Source: an uncultured candidate division WWE3 bacterium
GTDB lineage: Bacteria > Patescibacteriota > WWE3 > UBA101185 > UBA10185
Assembly: GCA_938004185.1 (NCBI GenBank)
Contig: CALKWN010000067.1
Location: forward strand, 1-59,609
DNA: 59,609 nt
Reading direction: 5' to 3'
Shown piece by piece: positions 25,784 to 35,313 of this stretch (positions within the stretch are counted from its first letter, which is position 1; every line of letters starts with the position of its first letter). Below the pieces are notes generated by a model. The model was not told where the DNA came from and did not search any database. It saw only the letters and a program-made list of their open reading frames with translations. Both the position numbers and the translations under genes were made by a program.

Positions 25784-27331
25784 ATGGCTTACGACAGACA
25801 AGGCAATTGGGTCGCAGAGGATGTTCAGAGTCCTTACACGCAGCGTAACGTTCAGCAACCCGGCAACGCAGGGTGGATGGTCGGTAATAACGGTCAGACA
25901 GCGGGTATAAATTCTGAGGGCCGCATGAGCGATTACGACCGGATGGCCCTTGACAACGGTGTGAGTTCAGCCAACGCCGAAAGCGCCATTGCTGAGTCGC
26001 AGTACGGTCTGAATACCAATCGCAAAGTTGAACGCGACAATGACATCACCGGCTCGGCCATGCGCATTAACAAGGGCGCAGACCCTGCGATTTACGGTGC
26101 AGGTGGGCTGAAGGGTAAACAGGTCGTTAACACCTACGATCCGGATCGCCCCGCCTCAATGGGCGCACAAGGTAACAACCCGTGGCAGGATATGGCTCGC
26201 CAGTTGGCGACGTTCTCTGAATTGCGTAACCGTGAACCGATGTCACCTGGGTATAACTCGTTGACCGATCAGAACGCGATCGACAACGACGAAAAGACTC
26301 GTCGCTGGGCAATGGAGGACGCCGCTCGCCACGTGCCGTTTGCTCAACGTGGCCAAGCGATGCTGCAAGCGCTGAACTCTATTCAGAGTAACCAGACGCA
26401 ACGCCGGGGTCAGGACATCCAAGCGGCCAACGCTGCAACCGGCGCAGGTGTTCAAACTCGCGGCCAGGATATGCAGTACCGCAGCCACATGGAAGGGTTA
26501 GGGTTGCAGGGGCGCAACCAGCGTGATTTGGCTGACCTTCAGGGGCGCAACCAGCTAGCCAACACTGAACTTGCTTACGGTATGCAGGGTATGAACCAGA
26601 TGGCGCACGATCAGCGCCTCGGTGAGAACGCCCGTGGCTTGGAGAAATTCAAGCAACAGCTTGACGACGGAAACCCGTTGAAAGCCGCTCAGGCTAAGGC
26701 GTATGAAGCCCACGCCAAGCTGTACGGAACGCAATCGGAAGTAGCGCAACGCAACCTGGAGTTTGACAAGTCGGCTGATGGTAGCATTCAGAAGTGGATG
26801 AAGCTGTACGCTGACATGGGTCTGCCGCACGAGCAAGCCCTTCAGGAAAGCATCAAACGCCATCTCGGGTCAAAGCGAGCCTACGCCGAAGGCGGTCAAG
26901 TCGAATCCCCTGAACAAGTCATGGCGCGCATTCAGGCCAAGTACGGTGTTTCAGGCAATGCTCCGCAGCCGCAAGCACAAGCCCCGGCACCGCAGCCGGT
27001 ACGCCAGCAAGCCCCGGCACCGCAGCAGCCAACCGGAGGTTTGATGGACCGTCTGCGCAACGTCGCCACGGGGGGTCTTGATCGTCGCATGCAGGCAGCG
27101 GGTTACGCTGAAGGAGGCCCGATCGAGGTTGGTGGTCGCCCCGTCGTTGGAGCCGGTAACGGCAAGTCGGATTCTCTCCCGGCGGTGATTGATGGTGAGC
27201 ATCCAGCAGCCCTTTCCACGGGCGAGTTCGTCATGCCTATCGAAGCGGTTCGCCACTTCGGCCTCGATAAGCTGAACAAGATGGTAGCTGCTGCACGCAA
27301 AGGCTTGGATACTGGCCGCGATTCAGCGTAA
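25784..27331 (+). CDS. Internal virion-type protein, 515 aa
   Basis: Long, mostly helical, Q- and N-rich protein without membrane spans in its first 360 residues, followed by a P/Q-rich linker (QPQAQAPAPQPVRQQAPAPQ, residues about 392-411). The C-terminal segment GAGNGKSDSLPAVIDGEHP ... LSTGEFVMPIEAVRHFG is a short conserved motif at the ends of various phage structural and injected proteins. Place and makeup suit an ejected core protein that acts with the next, giant gene product in moving DNA across the envelope. That role is inferred. Confidence 0.6.
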   Translation: MAYDRQGNWVAEDVQSPYTQRNVQQPGNAGWMVGNNGQTAGINSEGRMSDYDRMALDNGVSSANAESAIAESQYGLNTNRKVERDNDITGSAMRINKGADPAIYGAGGLKGKQVVNTYDPDRPASMGAQGNNPWQDMARQLATFSELRNREPMSPGYNSLTDQNAIDNDEKTRRWAMEDAARHVPFAQRGQAMLQALNSIQSNQTQRRGQDIQAANAATGAGVQTRGQDMQYRSHMEGLGLQGRNQRDLADLQGRNQLANTELAYGMQGMNQMAHDQRLGENARGLEKFKQQLDDGNPLKAAQAKAYEAHAKLYGTQSEVAQRNLEFDKSADGSIQKWMKLYADMGLPHEQALQESIKRHLGSKRAYAEGGQVESPEQVMARIQAKYGVSGNAPQPQAQAPAPQPVRQQAPAPQQPTGGLMDRLRNVATGGLDRRMQAAGYAEGGPIEVGGRPVVGAGNGKSDSLPAVIDGEHPAALSTGEFVMPIEAVRHFGLDKLNKMVAAARKGLDTGRDSA

Positions 27332-27342
27332 AATCGCACATA

Positions 27343-27354
27343 CTTACATGTAAG
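27343..27354 (+). promoter_or_regulatory. Palindrome CTTACATGTAAG before the giant gene
   Basis: A perfect 12-base core directly upstream of the ribosome-binding site AGGTGAGAG of the gene at 27365. TAAAAT at 27329-27334 is a possible -10 upstream of it, with TTGGAT 18 bases before. As at 25113, the site is downstream of the promoter. Confidence 0.65.
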
Positions 27355-27364
27355 CAGGTGAGAG

Positions 27365-30300
27365 ATGGGCAACCCCTACGACATTCCAGACGACGATCCT
27401 GAGTACCAGGCACTTCTCAAACAGTATGGCGTAGGGGCACCACAAGCCCCTCAGCAAGAGGCAGGTTTCAAATCCGCCTTCAAAAACGCTCTCGGTTCGC
27501 AGGTTCAGGGTGCTGGGCAGATCGCCGCCGACCTCGGCTGGCAGGATAACCCGATCGAGCGTTACGGTAAGTCCGTTCAAGACGCCAACCCGATGTCCAT
27601 CCGTTCGCTCGGCGACATCGTTGAAAGCCCGTGGCAGGCCACTAAGGAAGCCACAGGTATGGCGCTTGGCTACATCGCCCCGGCGATGGTCGGTCGCGGT
27701 CTACAGCTCGCTGGTGGCGCCATGAAGATGGCCGGTCTGTCAAAAGCAGGCGTTGCTCTAAACACCCTGCCCGCACAAGCCGCCCTAGCGGCAGTACCGT
27801 CTTATGGTGGTATTCGTGAAGAACAGGAAGCCGGTGGTCATAACGACCTCGCTGACATTGGTATGGCCGCACTTGGCGCAGGCACTGTCGGTGCAATTGA
27901 AACGAAGTTCGGTGCACAGAAAATGCTCGGTTTGGGTAAGGGGGCTGTCGCTGCGCCGACCAGAGCCGAGTTCGTTAAAGGTTTAGGCAAGACCCCGTTG
28001 GCTACAATGGGTAAGGTCATGGGTCGCACGGTGGCCGAGGAAATGGGCGAAGAGCTTGCCCAGAACCCGATCGAGCAACTGGCCTCCTACCAGAACCCGC
28101 TGACTGCGGAAAACATCAACGAAACCCTGACAGGTTCGGCACTTGCTGGACTCGGCACCATCGGCCTCGGTGGCGCTGGTGGCGCTCGCATGGCGATGCG
28201 CCATAAGGGGATCAATGATTTCCGTCAGCAGGATTTGTTGAATCCCAATACGCCGCTCGACATGTTGAACGATCAGGTCGAGTGGAACAAAGCGTTTATT
28301 GAGCGCGATGACGGGGCTACAGCTGCTGATCGGTTCTACCGCCAACGCCAGGGTGAAATCGACCAGTATATTGAAAGCTTGGTTGACCCATACCGTCGTG
28401 AAGCGTTTGCCGATGATATGCGGCAGATTGACCTGTTGGCAGACCAAGAACGTATCGCGGCGCGTGCCCCCAGTGTGCTTGGGCGAGTTTCCGATTACAA
28501 CCCTGACGATGAGCGCGTTGCTAACGCTGTTGACCGCCCGAATGCTGCGGACTACCTCAACTGGTGGGAAGGCGTGCCTGATCCCACGAACCCGGAGGCT
28601 TACCAGCAATTCTGGCAGCATGTCACTGACGGCACTGACTCGGTTCGCCCCGTTCAGCGCGACGCGCTCGGTTACCCCTTGTCGCCGTATCAACCCGTTT
28701 CTGCAACACAACCGCAAGCCAGTGCACCATCGTGGACGCAGTATGGTGTCGAGCCGACAGTCAACCAAGGAGGCGCAAATGTCACTCCCCAAGTGGCTCA
28801 AGGAAGCAATCAAGCTCCGCGTGGTAACACTGGCGGAAGCGCAGGAAATACATCAGATCAGTCTGGGGTCGGACGAGGAAGAGATACCGCTGCCGGAACA
28901 CCTGTGGGACGCGGCGGAGAGAATCAACTTGTGGGAAGCACCAGTGGAGGGGTCGGTGCAGTAACGGCTCGTCCAGGAACAAAAGATGCGCTGAAGCAGA
29001 TGGCGGTTCAGCTTGCGCCGGAGGGTTCTCAGGAATACGTCGACCTTGTTAACGCTATCGACACGTCGAAGTCCTACGCTGAAGCACGTAAATCTTTGGC
29101 GAAGCACTCAAAGGACGGGCTGCGCCTCGCTATCGCCACTGCACCTGAGCAGGATCGTAAAACGTTGCAACTCGCCCTTGGCTGGGACAACGAAGGCAAC
29201 ATGGTTGGCAGCACGATCCCGTCGTACTCTGAAATCGGCAAGCAGATCGGCAAGACGCGCCAGCGCGTACAACAAATACTTAGCCAGTACGGTATCACTG
29301 AGCAGGTCTTGAACCAAATGGCGGCAGTTGGCCAGGAGTCGGTCGGCCTGTCTGAAATCATGCCGTCGCAGCAAGAAGACGGTGGTCAGCACGAAGGCAC
29401 TGGTTATCGTTTGATGACCAACCCGAACGAAGCTGATGACATCGTTGACGATCACCAGACCCGCAAGGATACGCAGGAAGCCAATCGTGTTGCAGCGGAG
29501 ATGGGGGTTTCTGCCAAAGAACTGTCGCAACCGTCGAACTTCCAAACTGCGGCTGAAGTGCGTGCAGAAGAAATCGCACAGGCTAACCGTGAAGCACATG
29601 CCGCCAAGGAGCGAGAAGCAGGTGCTCGCGAGATGGAAAAACTCGCCAAGGTTGAAAAGGAAACCTTGCTGGACCTGTTGCGCAAGTCTGACCCAAACAT
29701 CGTTGAAGAAGACATCCGTAACGCACGTGAAGAGTGGTCGCTCGGTGGTGCAGAGGCGCTGGTTCCGTTTGACAACCTTACCACATCGGAGCAGGCTTCT
29801 TTTGTTAGAGCCACTGTGAGTTTCTACACGACAGACAGCTCGATGACGGCGCAACGTTACGCCAATCGCCTTGAGGAAATTTTAGATGAAGCCGGAAAAC
29901 GAACGAGAAGCGAAACGCAAGCTGTTGCACCAGTTCGCAATGAAGCTGGCGAAGCAGCACTTGGATCAGCAAGCACCGCCGAAGAAGTCGTTCAGCCAAG
30001 CCGTAGCGAAAGCGCAAGCGAAGAAGTAACCGCTGAAGGTGTTGTCTCCCGGTGGAATCAGGGTGCGAAGGCGCTCGGTGTCACCACTTGGGACGGTCTG
30101 TCATCAGAGCAGCAGAACTACATCCTTGGTTCTGGAACGTGGGAAGAGTTTGACGAAGCTGCCGGTGAAGTCCTTGACGAGATCAACGACGACCATGGCG
30201 CAGCCAAGTTCTCCGAAGCAGACAAACAGCCGACGAACGAGCAGATAGCCGCCTGGGAAAACGGGATGCTGACGCTTGACGAGTTCATGCCGACTCGCTT

Positions 30301-33300
30301 CCCGGCTGTTGATTCTAGGGAAATCAGCTACCCCGGCCCAGGCGGTAGGGTTACGCCAAAAGCAATTAGAGGGGCAGCTTTCTACCGCGAGACTAATGGT
30401 GAAGGACTGTTCGACCTACTCGCTTACGATAAGCAGTACAACTTCAACCGCACTTACGTTGCCACCAAACCTGAAATCGCCTTGGGTCAGGGTGGCAACA
30501 CCGGCATCAATGTTGTTTTTCGTTCTAAGTCTCTGTCAGGTACGGAAAACGTAAAACCTGGCACGGGAAAGATCGCCGGTCGGGAATACGTAACTGAAGT
30601 TATCGCACCACGCGCAGTGGTTAAAGTTAAGATGTCTCCAGTCGCCGAAAAGGGTCTTCGCCCATTGGTTAAGCGCGTACTGGCCTCCGAGTTCAACCGT
30701 ACTGTTGAAGATGGTCAGATTCTATTTACACGTAAGATTGTTTATTCGCGCCAGTCGGCAGGATTCTCCGAAGCCAAAACCGACCAAGGCGTAGAGCCGC
30801 AGAAACTCGCAGCCACGCTGCGTAAGCTGTTCTTCAGCCCGGAGAAGTTCAACAAGCTCGTCTCGATCTACCCTGACGCAGCATCCATCCCGCTCGATGT
30901 AAAGGAAGCCGCAGCCGCCGACGCCCACATGTCCGTCAAGGATGTACCGTGGGAACACGTTCAGGGTTTTGCCATGAACGGCAAGGTGTATCTGGTTGCA
31001 GGCAACATCAAGGAAGGCAACGAACTAGGTGTGTTCCTCCACGAACTGGGTGTTCACGTCGGTATGGAGCGCCTGATCGGCAAGAGCAACATGGCCAAGC
31101 TCTCCGGTCAGATCGAGCAGTGGGCTGCGAATGACAATGGCTCCAAGGAATCGAAACTCGCCAAAGACGCGGTGCGCCGCGCCGAAGGCTCCGCCTCTAA
31201 AGATCGCCAACAAGAAGTCATCGCGTACTTCGTCGAAGAAGCCGTCAAGGCGGGTATCAACCCGGTGGCTGTCCAAAAGACCAACAGCCCGTTGGCTCAG
31301 TGGTTCCGCTCGTTGTGGGCGGCTGCCAAACTCGCCCTGCGCAAGATCGGCTTGGGTCGCTTCGACCAATTGAGCGCCCAGAATATCGTCGACCTGTCCT
31401 ACGGCGCTGCCAAGATGGAACTGACCGGAACGTGGCACGGCACGGCGGCTGACTTCCGTAACTTCAACCACAGCTACATGGGTTCCGGCGAAGGCGCTCA
31501 AGCGTTCGGGTGGGGTACTTACCTGGCCCAGCGGGTTGGGATTGCCAAGGAGTATTGGGAAGCGGATGTAAAGCGAAAGGGTTCAGGAAGGGCTTTTGTT
31601 GATGGTCAAGGTAACCCAGTAGCTGTATCTTGGAATGGTCCAACAGGCTCGGCGTTTAACGCGTTGTGGCAGGCAAAAGGTGATTACGCTGTGGCTAGGG
31701 CTGCTCAAACAGGCTTTGGGTCAAAACCGGTTCTAGCCAAGCTGGACGAGTTTGAACGTCAAGGGGTTGCCATTAAGCAAGAAAACGTCGAAGGCTCCCT
31801 CATGCGCGTCGACACCGCCGTTCACGATGATGAACTGCTGGACTGGGACAAGCCGCTGAGTGAGCAGAGTGATTTGGTGAAGAAGGCGCTTGAGTCTGTG
31901 GGTATCGGCCAACGCGGAGAGTGGAACCCCACTGGTGAAAACCTATACCGTAGCTTGCAAAACGATGAAGATCGCCTAGACGACGCCGGTTTTGATTCGA
32001 GTGAGCGCGACAAAGCCGCCTCCGAATACCTCGACTCCATCGGTATCAAGGGTATCAAGTTCCTGGATTCGCAGAGTCGCTCGAACAATAACTATAAGGT
32101 CATTCAGGACAACGGGCGATTCTTCGTATTGAAGGTGTTGTCGAGCGGATCGACGAGCGACATTATTGGTAGCATGATCGGGTACGCAACCGAAGCTGAA
32201 GCCAAGTCCGTTGGTGAAAACTGGAAGGGTGACCAAACCCGCAACCTCGTCATCTTCAACGACAAGAACATCCAGCGTGTAGCCAGTCAAGTGGGTGCTG
32301 ATCGTGACAAGGTAAAGTTCTCGCAAGCTGACGTGACGCGTATCAACCCGCAGTATCGCCAAGCCTCCACCCTGGTCAAGCAGGTTCTGGAGTACGTCGG
32401 TAACAAGTTCCAATCCGTAGAAAACAACTTGATGTTCGGCCACCAGTTGGCTGAAAAGCTCCAGCGCCTCATGCCTGGCACCGACAGTTACATCAAGTCC
32501 TTGCAAAAACGGCAGACCGAGCGCGTCAAGCACGAGCAGGAAATCGCTCGCATCGCAAGTGCGTACAACGAGCTGGACACCAAGCAGCAGAACGCGCTGA
32601 ACGCTTTCGTTCAGAAGTCCACGATGGACGGTAAGTGGGGCTTCAAGCCGACCTGGTTCGAGAAGGATGTCCAGACCGCTGTTGACGCCACGATGAAGAC
32701 GCAGTTCGACGCACTGACCCCGGCTGCGCAGCAGATCGTCAAGGACATGTTCAAGTTTGGTTCAGAGCAGCAGAAGCGGTTTGACGAATCGGTCAACGCC
32801 AACATCACGGACCCGAAGAAAAAAGTCCAGCGCAACCAGATGTACGGTAAACCCTACGCCCCGCTGAAGCGTTTCGGCGATCATGTGGTTGTAGGCAAGT
32901 CCGCAGCGTTCGTGGCTGAAGAAAAGGCCAACCCTGGCAGCAAGCGCCTCGCCGAAATGAAGGCTGATCCGAAGCACTACTACGTGGAGTTCACGGACGG
33001 CGACCGGGAAGCCATCAAGCGCCGTGACGAAATGGCTTCAGCCAACCCAGCCTTGTCGTGGTTGAGCAAACCGCTGCAACTGGAAGACAGCGACCTCGTG
33101 GGTATGAACTTCACGATGTTGGAAAAGCTCAAGCGGCAGATCGAGGCGAGCGACAGCAAATCGTCGAAGGCCACCAAGTCAGCCCTTTCCTCCCTGGCCA
33201 ACCAGCTTTACATCCAGCAGCTCAACCACCTGCACGCCAACAAGTCGCAGGCTCAACGGCTGAACGTCAAGGGTGCCGATACTGACATGATGCGAGCCTT

Positions 33301-35062
33301 CGTGACCCAAGGTCGCGCTGAGGCGGCTCTGATTGCCAACCTGCGCACCCACGCTGAAACCGAAAAGGCGCTGCAACAGATTCAGACGGCGGCTCGTGAG
33401 GGCAGCAACCAAGACGCCAAGACCCGGATCGCCAACGCAGTTCTCCGTCGCCACCTGGCGATGCTGGACTTCAAACCGACACCGATTCAGAACAAGCTGA
33501 TGGGTGCCAACTCGTTCATGATGCTGCTGACTTCCCCGGCGTACTATCTGACCAACGCGACTCAGCCGTTCGTGGTGTCCCTGCCGTACATGGCAGGCCG
33601 GTTCGGCGGTGCCAATTCGTGGAACACGCTGCGCGACGCGTACAAGACGACACTGGAACTGGTTAAGCTCCCGACCTTGTTCAAGGATCAGAATCTCGAT
33701 ACGGCTCACCTGCGCAAGTTCAACAGTATCGGTCGCGAAGCTGATGCGCTGCAAACCCTGCTCGACGAAAACCTCGTCAACGTGGGCATGGAGATGGAGC
33801 TTGGCGACATCGCTAACCAGAGCAAGAACCCGGCATGGAAGCACGTTCAGAAGGGTATGCAAGTCCTGAAGACCGGCGTGGCTAACGTTGAAATCCTGAA
33901 CCGCCTGTCCAGCGCCGTTGCCGGTTACCGCCTCGCTTACACGGAGGCCATCAACAAGGGGCAGTCGGCTGACGCTGCCCACGACGCAGGCGTGGAATAC
34001 GCTCGCAAGCTGGTGATCGACACTCATGGTAACTACGCTGGGTATAACGCACCGACCGTAATGATGCAGGGTGCGTTCGGCAACCTGCCGGTCAAGCTGA
34101 TGACCCAATTCAAGAAGTTCCAGTTTATCCAAGCGGGCTTGTTGATCGGCACGTTCCGTGACGCATACCTGCGCGGTAACCTGAACCCGACTGAAAAAGC
34201 TGCCGCCAAGGCGATGTTCAAATGGATGCTCGGTACGCAGGCTGCGCTGGCAGGCGCTCTCGGTGGTGTCACGGGTGTCCCGATGGCCCTCTTGGGTTCG
34301 ATCCTGGCCGGTGCGTTCGGTGATGACGGTGAAGACAAGGAAGCCTTTCTGCGCCGCGTTCTCGGTGGCGGAGCGTTTGCCCAGTTGATCTTGCACGGTG
34401 CCCCGGCGGCTGCCGGTGTCGACATCTCGAAGCGGGTGGGTATGGGCGCTGCGCTTGATCCGTTCCGTATGGCTGATCCACAGACCGACTGGTCTGACTA
34501 CGCGCTCTCGCTGGTTGGCCCATCGGCGGGGCTGGCTTCACGTACTGCCAACGGTCTGAGCTACATGGGCAAGGGTCAATACTGGAAGGGCTTGGAAATG
34601 CTGATGCCGAGCGGCGTGCTGACCAACGCGTCGAAGATCGCTCGCTACGAGTCTGAAGGTCTGACCAACTCCCGTGGCGATGTGGTGATGAAGCCTGAAG
34701 AAATCTCGCTGATGACCGACATCATGCAGGGGATGGGCCTAGAAACCACGCAGCTCTCGGATCGCCGCTGGAAGGCGGGCGCAGTCTACGATCGAGGCAT
34801 CCACTTCAAGGAACAAACTGCCAAATTGCAGCGTGACTACGTTGAAGCGATCAAAGATGGTGACCAAGGCGAGGTGGGCGAAATCCGTCAAAAGTGGATG
34901 AAGCTGCAAGCCGAGCGCGTCAAACAGGGGTTCAAACGGGAAAACATGACCGCCCTGACGCAAGCGCCGATGGCTCAGAAAAAGCGCGAGCGCGACACGA
35001 TCAACGGCTTGCAATCCACCCAGACCAACAAGAAGTTTGTCGAATCCATCGACGCCCTGTAA
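27365..35062 (+). CDS. 2565-residue polyvalent virion protein with HTH, zincin-like and ADP-ribosyltransferase-like domains
   Basis: Domains in order: a glycine/alanine-rich hydrophobic N-terminus (about 90-280); a G/S/T/N-rich linker (about 455-545); a sigma70 region 4-like HTH (YSEIGKQIGKTRQRVQQIL, about 619-637); an acidic linker; a possible ADP-ribosyltransferase-like part (about 962-1130). Then a metallopeptidase-like segment with HELGVH (about 1226-1231) and EVIAYFVEE downstream; an ART domain of PolyVal type (WHGTAADF near 1356, GEGAQAFGWGTYLAQ, NLVIFNDKNI near 1629); long helices; and a hydrophobic stretch (about 2289-2320). It is probably packaged and ejected with DNA. Known polyvalent proteins carry such toxin-like domains to disarm hosts. 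Whether the enzymes are active is not shown. Confidence 0.8.
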   Translation: MGNPYDIPDDDPEYQALLKQYGVGAPQAPQQEAGFKSAFKNALGSQVQGAGQIAADLGWQDNPIERYGKSVQDANPMSIRSLGDIVESPWQATKEATGMALGYIAPAMVGRGLQLAGGAMKMAGLSKAGVALNTLPAQAALAAVPSYGGIREEQEAGGHNDLADIGMAALGAGTVGAIETKFGAQKMLGLGKGAVAAPTRAEFVKGLGKTPLATMGKVMGRTVAEEMGEELAQNPIEQLASYQNPLTAENINETLTGSALAGLGTIGLGGAGGARMAMRHKGINDFRQQDLLNPNTPLDMLNDQVEWNKAFIERDDGATAADRFYRQRQGEIDQYIESLVDPYRREAFADDMRQIDLLADQERIAARAPSVLGRVSDYNPDDERVANAVDRPNAADYLNWWEGVPDPTNPEAYQQFWQHVTDGTDSVRPVQRDALGYPLSPYQPVSATQPQASAPSWTQYGVEPTVNQGGANVTPQVAQGSNQAPRGNTGGSAGNTSDQSGVGRGRDTAAGTPVGRGGENQLVGSTSGGVGAVTARPGTKDALKQMAVQLAPEGSQEYVDLVNAIDTSKSYAEARKSLAKHSKDGLRLAIATAPEQDRKTLQLALGWDNEGNMVGSTIPSYSEIGKQIGKTRQRVQQILSQYGITEQVLNQMAAVGQESVGLSEIMPSQQEDGGQHEGTGYRLMTNPNEADDIVDDHQTRKDTQEANRVAAEMGVSAKELSQPSNFQTAAEVRAEEIAQANREAHAAKEREAGAREMEKLAKVEKETLLDLLRKSDPNIVEEDIRNAREEWSLGGAEALVPFDNLTTSEQASFVRATVSFYTTDSSMTAQRYANRLEEILDEAGKRTRSETQAVAPVRNEAGEAALGSASTAEEVVQPSRSESASEEVTAEGVVSRWNQGAKALGVTTWDGLSSEQQNYILGSGTWEEFDEAAGEVLDEINDDHGAAKFSEADKQPTNEQIAAWENGMLTLDEFMPTRFPAVDSREISYPGPGGRVTPKAIRGAAFYRETNGEGLFDLLAYDKQYNFNRTYVATKPEIALGQGGNTGINVVFRSKSLSGTENVKPGTGKIAGREYVTEVIAPRAVVKVKMSPVAEKGLRPLVKRVLASEFNRTVEDGQILFTRKIVYSRQSAGFSEAKTDQGVEPQKLAATLRKLFFSPEKFNKLVSIYPDAASIPLDVKEAAAADAHMSVKDVPWEHVQGFAMNGKVYLVAGNIKEGNELGVFLHELGVHVGMERLIGKSNMAKLSGQIEQWAANDNGSKESKLAKDAVRRAEGSASKDRQQEVIAYFVEEAVKAGINPVAVQKTNSPLAQWFRSLWAAAKLALRKIGLGRFDQLSAQNIVDLSYGAAKMELTGTWHGTAADFRNFNHSYMGSGEGAQAFGWGTYLAQRVGIAKEYWEADVKRKGSGRAFVDGQGNPVAVSWNGPTGSAFNALWQAKGDYAVARAAQTGFGSKPVLAKLDEFERQGVAIKQENVEGSLMRVDTAVHDDELLDWDKPLSEQSDLVKKALESVGIGQRGEWNPTGENLYRSLQNDEDRLDDAGFDSSERDKAASEYLDSIGIKGIKFLDSQSRSNNNYKVIQDNGRFFVLKVLSSGSTSDIIGSMIGYATEAEAKSVGENWKGDQTRNLVIFNDKNIQRVASQVGADRDKVKFSQADVTRINPQYRQASTLVKQVLEYVGNKFQSVENNLMFGHQLAEKLQRLMPGTDSYIKSLQKRQTERVKHEQEIARIASAYNELDTKQQNALNAFVQKSTMDGKWGFKPTWFEKDVQTAVDATMKTQFDALTPAAQQIVKDMFKFGSEQQKRFDESVNANITDPKKKVQRNQMYGKPYAPLKRFGDHVVVGKSAAFVAEEKANPGSKRLAEMKADPKHYYVEFTDGDREAIKRRDEMASANPALSWLSKPLQLEDSDLVGMNFTMLEKLKRQIEASDSKSSKATKSALSSLANQLYIQQLNHLHANKSQAQRLNVKGADTDMMRAFVTQGRAEAALIANLRTHAETEKALQQIQTAAREGSNQDAKTRIANAVLRRHLAMLDFKPTPIQNKLMGANSFMMLLTSPAYYLTNATQPFVVSLPYMAGRFGGANSWNTLRDAYKTTLELVKLPTLFKDQNLDTAHLRKFNSIGREADALQTLLDENLVNVGMEMELGDIANQSKNPAWKHVQKGMQVLKTGVANVEILNRLSSAVAGYRLAYTEAINKGQSADAAHDAGVEYARKLVIDTHGNYAGYNAPTVMMQGAFGNLPVKLMTQFKKFQFIQAGLLIGTFRDAYLRGNLNPTEKAAAKAMFKWMLGTQAALAGALGGVTGVPMALLGSILAGAFGDDGEDKEAFLRRVLGGGAFAQLILHGAPAAAGVDISKRVGMGAALDPFRMADPQTDWSDYALSLVGPSAGLASRTANGLSYMGKGQYWKGLEMLMPSGVLTNASKIARYESEGLTNSRGDVVMKPEEISLMTDIMQGMGLETTQLSDRRWKAGAVYDRGIHFKEQTAKLQRDYVEAIKDGDQGEVGEIRQKWMKLQAERVKQGFKRENMTALTQAPMAQKKRERDTINGLQSTQTNKKFVESIDAL
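28779..28964 (+). CDS. Candidate overprinted gene inside the giant ORF, 61 aa
   Basis: ATG 28779 follows AAGGAGGCGCAA, the best Shine-Dalgarno in the region, in the +1 frame relative to the giant gene. The peptide starts MSLPKWLKEAIKLRVVTL and ends VEGSVQ. It is an amphipathic, acidic, well-balanced helical protein with E- and W-containing segments (LPEHLWDAAERINLWEA). Over the same bases the giant frame reads a low-complexity G/S/T/N-rich linker, which is what overprinting would leave. I think this is a real small gene, perhaps a relic of separate genes joined into one ORF. Confidence 0.6.
   Translation: MSLPKWLKEAIKLRVVTLAEAQEIHQISLGSDEEEIPLPEHLWDAAERINLWEAPVEGSVQ
29886..30029 (+). CDS. 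Second candidate overprinted gene inside the giant ORF, 47 aa
   Basis: ATG 29886 lies 8 bases after TTGAGGA, in the same +1 frame as the candidate at 28779. The peptide (MKPENEREAKRKLLHQF ... VAKAQAKK) is basic and helical. The giant frame here is again an E/A/S/T-rich linker. Evidence is weaker than for 28779 because the ribosome-binding site is less good and the product shorter. Confidence 0.4.
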   Translation: MKPENEREAKRKLLHQFAMKLAKQHLDQQAPPKKSFSQAVAKAQAKK

Positions 35063-35095
35063 GGAGCGCCACACGGTGAATATCACGCAGATAAA

Positions 35096-35123
35096 TTGAT
35101 TTTATTCAACTATCGGTTATACT
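35096..35123 (+). promoter_or_regulatory. Candidate promoter downstream of the giant gene
   Basis: TTGATT (35096-35101), 16 bases, TATACT (35118-35123). No gene follows before the terminators, so it would make only a short RNA. Confidence 0.45.
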
Positions 35124-35129
35124 TATCTC

Positions 35130-35202
35130 GCATCTCCGTTCGTCACTCCCCCTCCTGTGACGCCTCGCCGGGTTGAGCGGCCACGCTCCCCGGCACTTTT
35201 TT
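35130..35202 (+). ncRNA. Candidate small RNA with C/U-rich loop
   Basis: The segment between the promoter at 35096-35123 and the terminator at 35167-35202 would be about 73 nt. It holds a hairpin, CGTCAC (35141-35146) paired with GTGACG (35157-35162), whose loop TCCCCCTCCT is complementary to Shine-Dalgarno sequences, and then the terminator hairpin. There is no ORF with a ribosome-binding site. This is the shape of a phage small regulatory RNA. It could instead be just untranslated sequence. Confidence 0.4.
35167..35202 (+). terminator. Strong rho-independent terminator, end of structural arm
   Basis: Nested stems GCCGGG...CCCGGC and GAGCG-GCCA-CGCTC, followed by ACTTTTTT. A second terminator follows at 35286-35313. 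Confidence 0.85.
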
Positions 35203-35285
35203 ACGGAGTGTGCGGAGTTTTTTATCCCAAGCGCGTTGGGCAGCTACTCGCTCAGGCCGAGAAAACTGTTTAGATTCAATGAATT

Positions 35286-35313
35286 AGGGCACCTTTCGGT
35301 GCCCTTTGTTTTT
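35286..35313 (+). terminator. Second rho-independent terminator at the convergence point
   Basis: AGGGCACC...GGTGCCCT followed by TTGTTTTT. The T-tract overlaps the stop codon of the oppositely transcribed primase-helicase gene (35312-35314). It separates the two arms of the genome. Confidence 0.85.

Noticed and set aside
33179..34396. 405-codon minus-strand ORF under the giant gene
   Set aside because: Shadow ORF from GC-rich codons; no ribosome-binding site.
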